Assembly (NCBI RefSeq): GCF_010668395.1
Contig: NZ_WUEY01000003.1
Span: forward strand, 372,001-436,000
Source of the DNA: Martinezella lusitana
Lineage (GTDB): Bacteria; Pseudomonadota; Alphaproteobacteria; Rhizobiales; Rhizobiaceae
DNA: 64,000 nt
Reading direction: 5' to 3'
Of the stretch, positions 9,169 through 16,435 are shown in pieces; position 1 is the first letter of the stretch; every line of letters begins with the position of its first letter. The notes beneath the pieces are model-generated. The model did not search any database and was not told the origin of the DNA. It worked only from the letters and a program-made list of their open reading frames with translations. The position numbers and the translations under genes were made by a program.

Positions 9169-10353
9169 ATGCTTGAACCGACGAACGACAAGGCCGGCCA
9201 TGTCGAAGCAATTCACTGGCCTTCGCTCGTCGCAGCCATCGCGTCCGTGTCCGCCGTCGGCATCGCCATCGGACTGGGCCTGCCTCTTCTCAGCATCATT
9301 CTGGAGAAGCGCGGTGTTTCCTCGAGCCTGATCGGGCTCAACACGGCGATGATGGGAGTTGCGTCGATGCTGGCCGCGGTCATCACGACCAAGCTCGCCC
9401 ATCGTTTCGGCGTCGTGCAGACGATGATCTGGGCGGTCGTTCTGTCGGCGCTGAGTTCGCTCGGATTCTATTATGCGGAGAACCTGCTCCTATGGTTCCC
9501 CCTGCGCCTCGTCTTCCATGGGGCGACGACCACGCTTTTCATCCTGTCGGAATTCTGGATCAATGCAGCCTCGCCGCCTTCCAAGCGCGGCTTCGTGCTC
9601 GGCCTCTACTCCACGGTTTTCTCCCTCGGCTTTGCCGCCGGCCCCCTGCTCTTCTCCGCCGTCGGCAGCGAGGGCCTGATGCCCTTCGTCATCGGCGCCT
9701 GCATCATCCTGGCGGCCGCCATTCCGATCTTCATTGCGCGTAACGAGAGCCCGCTCGTCGACGAGAAGCCGGAACTGCATTTCGTTCGCTATATCTTCCT
9801 CGTGCCGACGGCGACGGCGGCGGTCTTCGTGTTCGGCGCGGTCACGGTCGGCGGAGGATCGCTGTTCACCAGCTACGCGACGCGCCTCGGGTTCAACGAA
9901 TCACAGGCCGCGCTGCTGCTGACGGTCATGGGCGTGGGCAACTTCGTCTTCCAGATCCCGCTGGGGCTGCTTGCCGACCGCATGCGCGACAAGCGGCCAT
10001 TGCTGTCGATCATGGCCACCATAGGCCTTGTCGGCGCGCTTCTGCTGCCGTCGCTGGCGTCGAACTGGGTCATTCTCGCCATCATTCTGCTCTTCTGGGG
10101 CGGCTGCGTTTCGGGCATGTACACGGTCGGCCTCAGCCACCTCGGCACGCGGCTGACCGGCGTGGATCTCGTCGCGGCCAACGCAGCCTTCGTGTTCTGT
10201 TATGCCGTCGGCATGGTCCTGGGGCCGCCGACGATCGGCACCGCCATGGATTTCGTCAATCCCAGCGGTTTTGCCTGGGCTGTTGCCTTTTTCTTTGGGC
10301 TTTATGTCCTGCTTTCGGGGATACGACTGCTTTTCATGGGCAACAGGGGTTGA
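9169..10353 (+). CDS. MFS transporter
   Basis: A 394-residue protein with twelve predicted membrane helices. It has the major facilitator pattern, including the loop 2-3 type motif LADRMRDKRPLLS in the second half and KLAHRFG in the first. The layout resembles the YcaD-like branch, whose substrates are mostly unknown. It sits between the DUF983 gene and rpmG, and the same kind of transporter next to rpmG is, from memory, found in Sinorhizobium. The substrate cannot be read from the sequence. Confidence 0.85.
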   Translation: MLEPTNDKAGHVEAIHWPSLVAAIASVSAVGIAIGLGLPLLSIILEKRGVSSSLIGLNTAMMGVASMLAAVITTKLAHRFGVVQTMIWAVVLSALSSLGFYYAENLLLWFPLRLVFHGATTTLFILSEFWINAASPPSKRGFVLGLYSTVFSLGFAAGPLLFSAVGSEGLMPFVIGACIILAAAIPIFIARNESPLVDEKPELHFVRYIFLVPTATAAVFVFGAVTVGGGSLFTSYATRLGFNESQAALLLTVMGVGNFVFQIPLGLLADRMRDKRPLLSIMATIGLVGALLLPSLASNWVILAIILLFWGGCVSGMYTVGLSHLGTRLTGVDLVAANAAFVFCYAVGMVLGPPTIGTAMDFVNPSGFAWAVAFFFGLYVLLSGIRLLFMGNRG

Positions 10354-10377
10354 CTTTTCGGGCGCTATTTGTAGTTT
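10350..10377 (+). promoter_or_regulatory. Candidate rpmG promoter
   Basis: TTGACT at 10350-10355 and TAGTTT at 10372-10377 are separated by 16 bases and lie about 75 bases before rpmG. The -35 element overlaps the last codons of the MFS gene. The -10 match is only moderate. Confidence 0.4.
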
Positions 10378-10390
10378 CGCGCCAGAATTC

Positions 10391-10430
10391 GCCGTGGACC
10401 TCCGCACTGGCCGTCCACGGCGTTCATTTT
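10391..10430 (+). terminator. Hairpin with T-rich tail between the MFS gene and rpmG
   Basis: GCCGTGGAC (10391-10399) pairs perfectly with GTCCACGGC (10413-10421) and is followed by GTTCATTTTTATT. It looks like an intrinsic terminator for the upstream transporter. If the candidate promoter at 10350 is real, it lies in the rpmG leader and would act as an attenuator. Confidence 0.5.
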
Positions 10431-10449
10431 TATTAAAGGCAGGACGACT

Positions 10450-10617
10450 ATGGCCAAGGCTACCACCATCAAGATCAAGCTGCTGTCGACGGCCGACACC
10501 GGTTTCTTCTACGTCACGACGAAGAACAGCCGTACGATGACGGACAAGATGACGAAGACGAAGTACGACCCGATTGCTAAGAAGCACGTCGAGTTCAAGG
10601 AAACGAAGATCAAGTAA
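10450..10617 (+). CDS. rpmG: 50S ribosomal protein L33
   Basis: A 55-residue basic protein, [20 protein letters not shown] at the N-terminus, with the L33 pattern of alternating Lys/Thr strands ([33 protein letters not shown]). It lacks the CxxC zinc pairs, so it is the zinc-independent form. The full family length is present. A terminator follows directly, so it is the last gene of the rightward set or a single-gene unit. Confidence 0.96.
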   Translation: MAKATTIKIKLLSTADTGFFYVTTKNSRTMTDKMTKTKYDPIAKKHVEFKETKIK

Positions 10618-10639
10618 GTTTCCTAAACTTCAGGTTACA

Positions 10640-10672
10640 AAAAGGCGCAACCTCCGGGTTAGCGCCTTTTTT
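10640..10672 (+). terminator. Intrinsic terminator of rpmG
   Basis: AAAAGGCGC (10640-10648) pairs with GCGCCTTTT (10662-10670). Inner AACC/GGTT pairs lengthen the stem with one bulged base, and a run of six T follows. Confidence 0.85.
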
Positions 10673-10751
10673 GTTCTTCGGAGACGTTTTCCGCGAGCCG
10701 TCCGGTTTTGCTACATCATCCGGGACAATACTCGACCGCCCCGCCAGAAAG

Positions 10752-10787
10752 AAAAAACGCCGCCTTCGACAACGAAGAGCGGCGTTT
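10752..10787 (-). terminator. Intrinsic terminator of the small RNA
   Basis: Minus-strand hairpin: AAACGCCGC plus CTTCG pair with CGAAG plus GCGGCGTTT around a four-base loop (10769-10772), with one unpaired base at 10778. The transcript then runs into GGCGTTTTTTC. The plus strand has no T run after this hairpin, which fixes the orientation. Confidence 0.8.
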
Positions 10788-10910
10788 GAATTGGGGGTCG
10801 GCTGACCTGCAAAACGGCACGAGGAACCGTTCTTTTTTGCCTGTCAGCCGACCGACCCCACGACCCAGGAGATGCGGCGGACCTGAGCATCATGGGGTAT
10901 TCCTGAACCC
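10752..10910 (-). ncRNA. ecpR1: Structured small RNA, probable EcpR1 homologue
   Basis: On the minus strand there are two strong hairpins with no reading frame. The upstream one pairs GTCAGCCGAC (10843-10852) with GTCGGCTGAC (10797-10806), is extended by GGGG/CCCC and has an inner AACGG/CCGTT stem. The downstream one (10755-10787) ends in a T run on the minus strand. Further upstream is a small CCC-GCAA-GGG stem near 10910. From general knowledge, the Rhizobiales sRNA EcpR1, which targets the cell-cycle mRNAs dnaA and gcrA in S. meliloti, is encoded between rpmG and pleD, exactly this location. The 5' end is uncertain: the RNA may start near 10910 or near 10852. I infer identity from position and shape, not from an alignment. 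Confidence 0.65.
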
Positions 10911-11422
10911 TTGCGGGCTGTCTGTGTATGGGACTAAATTCGCGCGAAATCGAAAGGAAATCAACAAATTCTTAATGATAAAAAATACTTGTCTGTTGGG
11001 ATGGTTAAAATTCATGACTTCGGCGAAGAGAAATCATCGATAGTTTTAATCAGCTAATTCTCCGGAAGTACCAAGAATAAAGAAACATCTCCTCCGATGA
11101 CAGCAAAGTTCGAATACAGATATTAAAGAATATTTGAATATATAAATTACCGCCAGTTGAGCTCGCATCTCCCAATTGGCTCATTACAAGAAAATAAAAA
11201 TCAAAACAAAACTATATAATAAAATAACAGAAATATTTCAAAGTTATTCCAAAACCGAACCAAATCTTCCAAATCAAAAGTAAAGATCCGATCCTTTTCT
11301 TTAAACGACGCCAAACTGCTTACAAGCTCGGAACAATGAGCAAAAACCTTTCAGCATTGTTCAAAACCTGTGAAATACCCCCAATATTCGCGGATGATAC
11401 CCGTCTCCTGAGAGCGGCAGCC
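10911..11422. other. AT-rich intergenic stretch between the sRNA and pleD
   Basis: About 500 bases without a credible gene on either strand. The part from about 11040 to 11330 is strikingly A/T-rich, with long A runs on the plus strand, unlike the GC-rich coding DNA around it. It contains the 3' region of pleD transcription and presumably the sRNA promoter. I see no clear promoter consensus and no terminator directly after pleD. Confidence 0.6.
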
Positions 11423-12796
11423 TCAGGCTGCCGAAGCGACGACCCGATTGCGGCCTGCTCTTTTGGCCTCGTAGAGCGCAAGATCGGCTTGTTTCATAAG
11501 CTGCTCCGGCGTCTCGATCGTCTCCAAACGGCACGAAATCCCGAAGGACGCCGTGATGTTGAGCGCAACGCCACTATCGCGCAGCTTTACCGGCATATTT
11601 TCTACCGCAGCGCGCAAGCGCTCCGCGACGGCGGCGGCGATATCGGCTGGCGTGTCCGGCATGACCACCACGAACTCCTCGCCGCCGTAGCGGCAGGCAA
11701 GGTCGGCGCCGCGCACCGTGGAGCGGATGCGTGCGGCAAACTCCTTCAACACTTCATCGCCGGCATCGTGACCGTGGGTGTCGTTGACGCTCTTGAATCT
11801 GTCGATGTCGGTGATCAGCACCGAGAGCGGGCGCCCCCGCGCCAGCGACCGGTCGAAAAGCACCTTGAGGTGATTGTCCAGATAGCGCCTGTTGTTGAGG
11901 CCCGTCAGCGCATCGGTGACGGCCAGCTCGATGGTCTGCTGCACGCTGGCGCGCAGGCGGTCGTTGTAGCGCTTGCGGCGGATCTGCGTCAGGCAGCGGG
12001 CCACCAGCTCGTTCGGATCGATCGGCCGGACGATGTAGTCGTTGACGCCGAGGTCGAGCGCGCGGACGATCATCTCGTCAGCCCCCTGCTCCGTCACCAA
12101 TAGCACCGGCAGGAAACGCGTCCGCTCGAGCGAGCGGAGCTGCGAGCAAAGCCGCAACGGATCGTAATCCTCGAAATTCGAATTCACGATCACCAGTTCG
12201 AACGGACGCTCGGCCGCCTCGAACAGAGCCGCCTGCGGATCGGACATGGCGATAACCTGGGCGATCGGCTTGAGGGCGCGGATGATTCGCTCCTGCGAAT
12301 TGGCGCGGCCATCGACCAGAAGCACCTGGCCGGCTTCGTCGGCGCGGCCATCGCCGATCCGCAACAAATCCTCAATGCCGAAATTGCGCGCGGTCTCATT
12401 GCGCATGCGCAGTTCGTCACTCAGCGTCTTCAGGCGAAGCAGGCTCTTGACGCGGGAAATGAGCTGCAGATCGTTGACCGGCTTGGTCAGGAAATCGTCG
12501 GCACCGGCCTTCAGGCCGCGCACGCGGTCGGCGGGTTGATCGAGCGCCGTCACCATGACCACTGGGATGTGCGCCGTGCGGGGATCCGACTTCAGATGCT
12601 CGCACACCTCGAAGCCGTCCATGCCAGGCATCATGATGTCGAGAAGGATGAGATCGACCTGGGTATTCGCGCAGATGGCGAGCGCCTTCAACCCATCCTC
12701 GGCCGTCAGCACTTCGAAGTATTCCGCCAGCAGCCGGGCTTCCAGGAGCTTCACATTGGCCGGAATATCGTCGACTACGAGGATGCGTGCGGTCAT
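11423..12796 (-). CDS. pleD: PleD diguanylate cyclase response regulator
   Basis: A 457-residue protein of receiver, receiver-like and GGDEF domains, the PleD architecture. Receiver 1 has the acidic pair D9/D10 and phospho-acceptor D53 (LILLDIMMPGMDG). Receiver 2 lacks the acceptor aspartate (VIVNSNFEDYD), consistent with its role as a dimerisation adaptor. The cyclase active site is GGEEF at 371-375, with the inhibitory I-site RGAD (362-365) five residues before it, so product inhibition by c-di-GMP is expected. In Caulobacter PleD drives the swarmer-to-stalked transition at the cell pole. It lies 15 bases after divK on the same strand, so they form an operon. Confidence 0.97.
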   Translation of the reverse strand: MTARILVVDDIPANVKLLEARLLAEYFEVLTAEDGLKALAICANTQVDLILLDIMMPGMDGFEVCEHLKSDPRTAHIPVVMVTALDQPADRVRGLKAGADDFLTKPVNDLQLISRVKSLLRLKTLSDELRMRNETARNFGIEDLLRIGDGRADEAGQVLLVDGRANSQERIIRALKPIAQVIAMSDPQAALFEAAERPFELVIVNSNFEDYDPLRLCSQLRSLERTRFLPVLLVTEQGADEMIVRALDLGVNDYIVRPIDPNELVARCLTQIRRKRYNDRLRASVQQTIELAVTDALTGLNNRRYLDNHLKVLFDRSLARGRPLSVLITDIDRFKSVNDTHGHDAGDEVLKEFAARIRSTVRGADLACRYGGEEFVVVMPDTPADIAAAVAERLRAAVENMPVKLRDSGVALNITASFGISCRLETIETPEQLMKQADLALYEAKRAGRNRVVASAA

Positions 12797-12812
12797 CAGC
12801 TCTTCCCCATCA

Positions 12813-13184
12813 TCAGGCGTCGCCCAGATAGGTCTTGATCGTCTCTATGAATTTCGGCACGGAGATCGGCTTCGAGACATAAGCTTCGCATCCGCCCTGG
12901 CGAATGCGCTCCTCGTCACCCTTCATGGCGAATGCCGTGACGGCGATCACGGGGATGACGTGGAGATCGTCGTCCTCCTTCAGCCATTTGGTGACTTCCA
13001 GGCCGGAAACCTCCGGAAGCTGGATATCCATGAGAATCAGATCCGGACGGTGCTTGCGCGCGAGGTCGAGCGCCTCCATGCCATTTCGGGTCTGGATCGT
13101 CGTATAGCCGGAAGCCTCGATCAGGTCGCGAAAGAGCTTCATATTCAGCTCATTGTCTTCTACAATCATTACCTGCTTAGGCAT
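12813..13184 (-). CDS. divK: DivK single-domain response regulator
   Basis: A 123-residue stand-alone receiver beginning [20 protein letters not shown], with phospho-acceptor D53 in [13 protein letters not shown], a conserved T in VTAFAMKGD and K in SKPISV. This is full length for DivK, the essential polarity and cell-cycle regulator that works with PleC/DivJ kinases upstream of CtrA. The open frame extends 33 codons further upstream, but the start at 13184 gives the family's N-terminus. The upstream gap to the divergent DUF3572 gene (13185-13315) must hold its promoter. Confidence 0.96.
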   Translation of the reverse strand: MPKQVMIVEDNELNMKLFRDLIEASGYTTIQTRNGMEALDLARKHRPDLILMDIQLPEVSGLEVTKWLKEDDDLHVIPVIAVTAFAMKGDEERIRQGGCEAYVSKPISVPKFIETIKTYLGDA

Positions 13185-13315
13185 GGAAAGATGTCCCTGC
13201 ATCCGGTACTGTATCCATTCTCTCGAAATATAGGGTCGCGAGGAACCGATTCCAGAAATACTTGAATCGCAAACTACCGGCATTTGGTTGAAAAATAGGT
13301 AACTCCCCCTTCAAA

Positions 13316-13624
13316 ATGCAAAGTAACTTCAAGAACCCGAAGAAGAATGCGGCCGACCCGCACGAGACTGCGATCGCGGTACTCGGCTGGCTGGCGAACG
13401 AACCGGATATGTTCGGCCGATTCTTGGCGCTGACCGGCGTAGAACCGGCGCAAGTGCGCAACGCCATCAACGAGCCTGCCTTCCTTGCCGGGATGCTCGA
13501 TTTCCTGATGAACCACGAACCGACATTGCTGGCCTTTTGCGAGGCCAGCGGTATTTCGCCGGAGGCCGTCGCTGCCGCATCGGTGCATTTGTCGCCGCCC
13601 GGCCTCGCCTCTGGAGAATATTGA
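13316..13624 (+). CDS. DUF3572 family protein
   Basis: A 102-residue soluble protein with the DUF3572 pattern: AIAVLGWLANEPDMFGRFL, a central NEPAFLAGMLDFLMNHEPTL segment and an acidic, helical composition. Function unknown; the family is nearly confined to alphaproteobacteria and is often found beside divK. It ends two bases before the ATG of the following HAD-like gene, so the two are co-transcribed. Confidence 0.85.
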   Translation: MQSNFKNPKKNAADPHETAIAVLGWLANEPDMFGRFLALTGVEPAQVRNAINEPAFLAGMLDFLMNHEPTLLAFCEASGISPEAVAAASVHLSPPGLASGEY

Positions 13625-13626
13625 CC

Positions 13627-14274
13627 ATGGATGCCCCGCTCGAATTCGACGTTTCTCATATCCAGCTGCAGGAGCGGCCGCTGATCGTTTGCGATGTCGA
13701 CGATGTCGTCTTGCATTTCTTTGCGCCTTTCCTGACCTTCATTGACGGCGAAGGCTATGAATTCCTGCCGCGTTCCTTCCGGCTGACGGGCAATCTCGTC
13801 TCCAAGGCTACCGGCTCGGCGCTGGAGGAAAAGGATGTTCACCGGCTGATCGAAACCTTCTTCGAAGCGCAGGAGCACTGGCAAACGCCATTCGATCGCG
13901 TCGTCGATACGCTTGGCGAATTCTCGAAGGATGCCGACATCGTCTTCCTCACGGCCATGCCGCCGCAATTCTGGGCGCAGAGACGACGGCTGCTCGACAG
14001 GCTCGAGCTTGCCTATCCTCTGCTGGCATCGCTGCAGCCGAAGGGGCCGATCGTGCGCTCGCTGCACCGACAGCGCACGATGCCCGTCGCCTTCGTCGAC
14101 GACATGGCCCACAATCTGCATTCGGTCAGCGAGCATGTTCCGGAATGCCTCCTGATCAATCTGAAACCCGATTCCATCGTCCATCGCATGGCGCCGGCAG
14201 CCCCCGCGGGCATCCCGCAAGCAAACGAATGGGGCCAGGCAGCAACGCTGATCCAGGCCCATATCGTGCGCTGA
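13627..14274 (+). CDS. HAD-like hydrolase family protein
   Basis: A 215-residue protein starting MDAPLEFDVSHIQLQERPLI at ATG 13627; the frame opens earlier but overlaps the previous gene. HAD-like motifs are visible: IVCDVDDVVLHF (motif I, DxDD-type), VFLTAMPPQFW (motif II Thr region) and VAFVDDMAHNLHSV (motif IV acidic pair). A basic residue for motif III may lie in the PKGPIVRSL stretch. It is therefore a possible phosphatase, but the substrate is unknown. It converges with the frameshifted GNAT gene. Confidence 0.7.
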   Translation: MDAPLEFDVSHIQLQERPLIVCDVDDVVLHFFAPFLTFIDGEGYEFLPRSFRLTGNLVSKATGSALEEKDVHRLIETFFEAQEHWQTPFDRVVDTLGEFSKDADIVFLTAMPPQFWAQRRRLLDRLELAYPLLASLQPKGPIVRSLHRQRTMPVAFVDDMAHNLHSVSEHVPECLLINLKPDSIVHRMAPAAPAGIPQANEWGQAATLIQAHIVR

Positions 14275-14291
14275 CGCGACGCGGTCCGATC

Positions 14292-14871
14292 TCAAAGAGC
14301 GAGGCGCATCAAAGGCCGGCCATCCTTGCGCTTCGCCACTTCAGAAAATCCGGCCGCCTCGAATATACGTCGCGAACCGACATAGAGGCCGACGGATTTT
14401 GATTGTTTCGTGCGTTCGATCGGACAGCCTTCCAGCAGTCGCGCGCCGGAAGCCCGGGCGAAAATTCACGGCCTCCGACAGCATGCGATGGCTATGGCCC
14501 TTGCCGCGATCCCGCGAGTTCATGAAGAAACAGCTCACGGCCCAGACCGAGCGATCTTCCGCATCGGCCGGATCGAGCGGGCGCGATACGGTCTTCGGCG
14601 AATTCCATTGCGGCAGATCGGCGCGTGGACCGACCTGCACCCAGGCGATCACCTGACCGCCGATATAGCCGAGGAGGCCGGGCGGCGGCCCTTCCGCAAC
14701 GCGCTCCTGAATGAACTGCTTCTTTGCCGTCGCATCCATCGTCTTGCGCTGCGATGTCGGAACGCGAAAATAGGTGCACCAGCAGCCATAGCAGGCGCCA
14801 CTCGGCCCGAACAGCGTTTCAAAATCGTCCCATCGATCCGGCGTCAACGGCTGCACGCTTAAATTCTGCAC
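14292..14871 (-). pseudogene. GNAT-family acetyltransferase gene with a frameshift
   Basis: The N-terminal part ([65 protein letters not shown]) reads as an acetyltransferase of the GNAT fold. The Q/RxxGxG-type acetyl-CoA motif is visible as RDRGKGHS. After AVNF the frame breaks at the A-run 14461-14464. Dropping one base there restores ARASGARLLEGCPIERTK and later GLYVGSRRIFEAAGF to a stop at 14292-14294. So this is either a one-base insertion or a sequencing error in a homopolymer. The likely start is GTG 14871, four bases after GGAGG on the minus strand. An upstream ATG at 14931 would run into the dinB operator. Confidence 0.75.
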
Positions 14872-14896
14872 CTCTCCTCCCCCTGCAGTTTTCCGG

Positions 14897-14924
14897 CTTG
14901 AGACTCGCAAGCTTAGAACATAAA
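14897..14924 (+). promoter_or_regulatory. Candidate dinB promoter
   Basis: CTTGAG (14897-14902) and CATAAA (14919-14924) with a 16-base spacer place the transcription start near 14931, directly at the LexA box. Confidence 0.5.
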
Positions 14925-14932
14925 GTGGCAAT

Positions 14933-14947
14933 GTTCAATTTTTGTTC
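14933..14947 (+). promoter_or_regulatory. LexA (SOS) box upstream of dinB
   Basis: GTTC-AATTTTT-GTTC matches exactly the alphaproteobacterial LexA consensus GTTC-N7-GTTC. It ends eight bases before the dinB ATG, so LexA binding would block initiation. Confidence 0.88.
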
Positions 14948-14954
14948 TCATCCG

Positions 14955-16244
14955 ATGACCAATGCACCAGACAAGATCTCCGGCTTCTGTCGCGATTGCC
15001 TGAGCGAGCAATCGGCAGCACGACCGCGTTGCCGGAGCTGTGGCAGCCCTCGCCTCGTCTATCATCGCGAACTCTATGCGCTGACGCTCGCGCACATCGA
15101 TTGCGATGCCTTCTACGCCTCGATCGAGAAACGCGACAATCCGGAGCTGGCTGACAAGCCGGTCATCATCGGCGGCGGCAAACGCGGCGTCGTCTCAACC
15201 GCCTGCTATATCGCCCGCATCCACGGGGTACGGTCCGCCATGCCGATGTTCAAGGCGCTGGAAGCCTGCCCGCAGGCTGTCGTCATCCATCCCAACATGG
15301 AAAAATACGTCCGCGTCGGCCGAGAGGTCCGAGCCATGATGCAGGAACTGACGCCCCTGGTGCAGCCGCTTTCGATCGATGAAGCCTTTCTCGAACTCGA
15401 CGGCACGCAGCGGCTCCACCACGATCCGCCGGCCCGCATCCTGGCCAAGTTCGTCAAGCGGGTGGAGCAGGAAATCGGCATCACCATCTCGGTCGGCCTT
15501 TCCTATTGCAAGTTCCTCGCCAAGGTGGCTTCCGACCTGCAGAAGCCGCGCGGCTTTTCCGTCATCGGCCGGGAAGAGGCGCTCTCCTTCCTGGAGCCGC
15601 GATCCGTCACAACGATATGGGGTGTCGGCAAGGCCTTTGCCGCGACGCTGGAAAACGACGGCATCCGAACCATCGGGCAATTGCAGGCCATGGAGGAAGG
15701 TGACCTCATGCGCCGCTACGGTGTCATAGGGCAACGGCTCTTCCGCCTTTCGCGAGGGATCGACGACCGCACCGTCCATCCGAACGAAGCAGCAAAGAGC
15801 GTCTCCGCCGAAACCACCTTCTTCGAAGATATCTCCCGCCATGACGATCTCGTGCCGATCCTGCGCGATCTTTCGGAGAAGGTTTCGCGACGTCTGAAGC
15901 GCAGCGGCATTGCCGGCCAGACGGTGGTGCTGAAGCTGAAGACTGCCGATTTCAAGACCCGAACGCGCAACCGCCGCCTGGAAGATCCGACCCAGCTTGC
16001 GGACCGGATTTTCCGGACCGGCCTGCGCCTGCTCGAACACGAAACGGACGGCACGAAATTCCGTCTCATCGGTATCGGCGTTTCCGATCTTGGCGATGCC
16101 GCACGCGCCGACCCGCCAGATCTCATCGACGAACAGGCCACCCGGCGCGCGGCTGCGGAAGCCGCCATGGACAAGCTGCGAGAAAAATTCGGAAACAAGA
16201 CCGTCGAGACCGGTTATACATTCGGCGATAAACGCCATAAATAA
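14955..16244 (+). CDS. dinB: DNA polymerase IV (DinB), with N-terminal zinc ribbon
   Basis: Y-family translesion polymerase of 429 residues from ATG 14955. This start is chosen because the LexA box ends just before it; the open frame itself runs further upstream. Residues 1-30 carry a CxxC...CxxC zinc-ribbon-like extension (C12, C15, C26, C29) not found in E. coli DinB. The catalytic core follows: [19 protein letters not shown] (metal Asp and steric-gate region), [13 protein letters not shown], and [13 protein letters not shown] (catalytic DE pair). Next come helix-hairpin-helix segments ([15 protein letters not shown]) and the little-finger domain. The C-terminal tail near residue 420 lacks an obvious clamp-binding motif that I can pick out. 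SOS-controlled. Confidence 0.95.
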   Translation: MTNAPDKISGFCRDCLSEQSAARPRCRSCGSPRLVYHRELYALTLAHIDCDAFYASIEKRDNPELADKPVIIGGGKRGVVSTACYIARIHGVRSAMPMFKALEACPQAVVIHPNMEKYVRVGREVRAMMQELTPLVQPLSIDEAFLELDGTQRLHHDPPARILAKFVKRVEQEIGITISVGLSYCKFLAKVASDLQKPRGFSVIGREEALSFLEPRSVTTIWGVGKAFAATLENDGIRTIGQLQAMEEGDLMRRYGVIGQRLFRLSRGIDDRTVHPNEAAKSVSAETTFFEDISRHDDLVPILRDLSEKVSRRLKRSGIAGQTVVLKLKTADFKTRTRNRRLEDPTQLADRIFRTGLRLLEHETDGTKFRLIGIGVSDLGDAARADPPDLIDEQATRRAAAEAAMDKLREKFGNKTVETGYTFGDKRHK

Positions 16245-16262
16245 CAATGGCATAAAATAAAG

Positions 16263-16276
16263 TCACCGTACGGTGA
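16263..16276. repeat. 14-base perfect palindrome
   Basis: TCACCGTACGGTGA reads the same on both strands and lies in the 190-base gap between dinB and the GH25 gene. It could be an operator half or full site for a dimeric regulator. No T run follows, so it is not a terminator. Confidence 0.5.
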
Positions 16277-16435
16277 TGAAAGTCTGCGCGCGCAGATGAT
16301 CGTGCTACGCGCGTGAATCTTCGCGCCGAAAAGCTCGGATTCAAACTTTTTTGGTAAATTTCCATTAGGACTTGGAATCTGTAACTTCCGAACGGCGCGG
16401 ATCCGCCGTCGATTGTGTTTTGCGTACGGGTTCCT

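Noticed and set aside
10843..10910. SRP (4.5S) RNA, suggested by CTCAGGTCCG on the minus strand
   Set aside because: The invariant GGAAGGAAGCAGC-type loop of SRP RNA is absent and the structure is two separate hairpins ending in a terminator.
13288..13302. CtrA-like site (TTGA-N7-GTAA) between divK and the DUF3572 gene
   Set aside because: It differs from TTAA-N7-TTAA at two positions. The location is attractive because divK is under CtrA in Caulobacter, but the match is too weak to claim.
14872..14931. ATG 14931 as the start of the GNAT gene or of dinB
   Set aside because: Both choices would place the LexA box or the dinB promoter inside the coding sequence, and better starts with a ribosome-binding site or the expected leader spacing exist (14871 and 14955).
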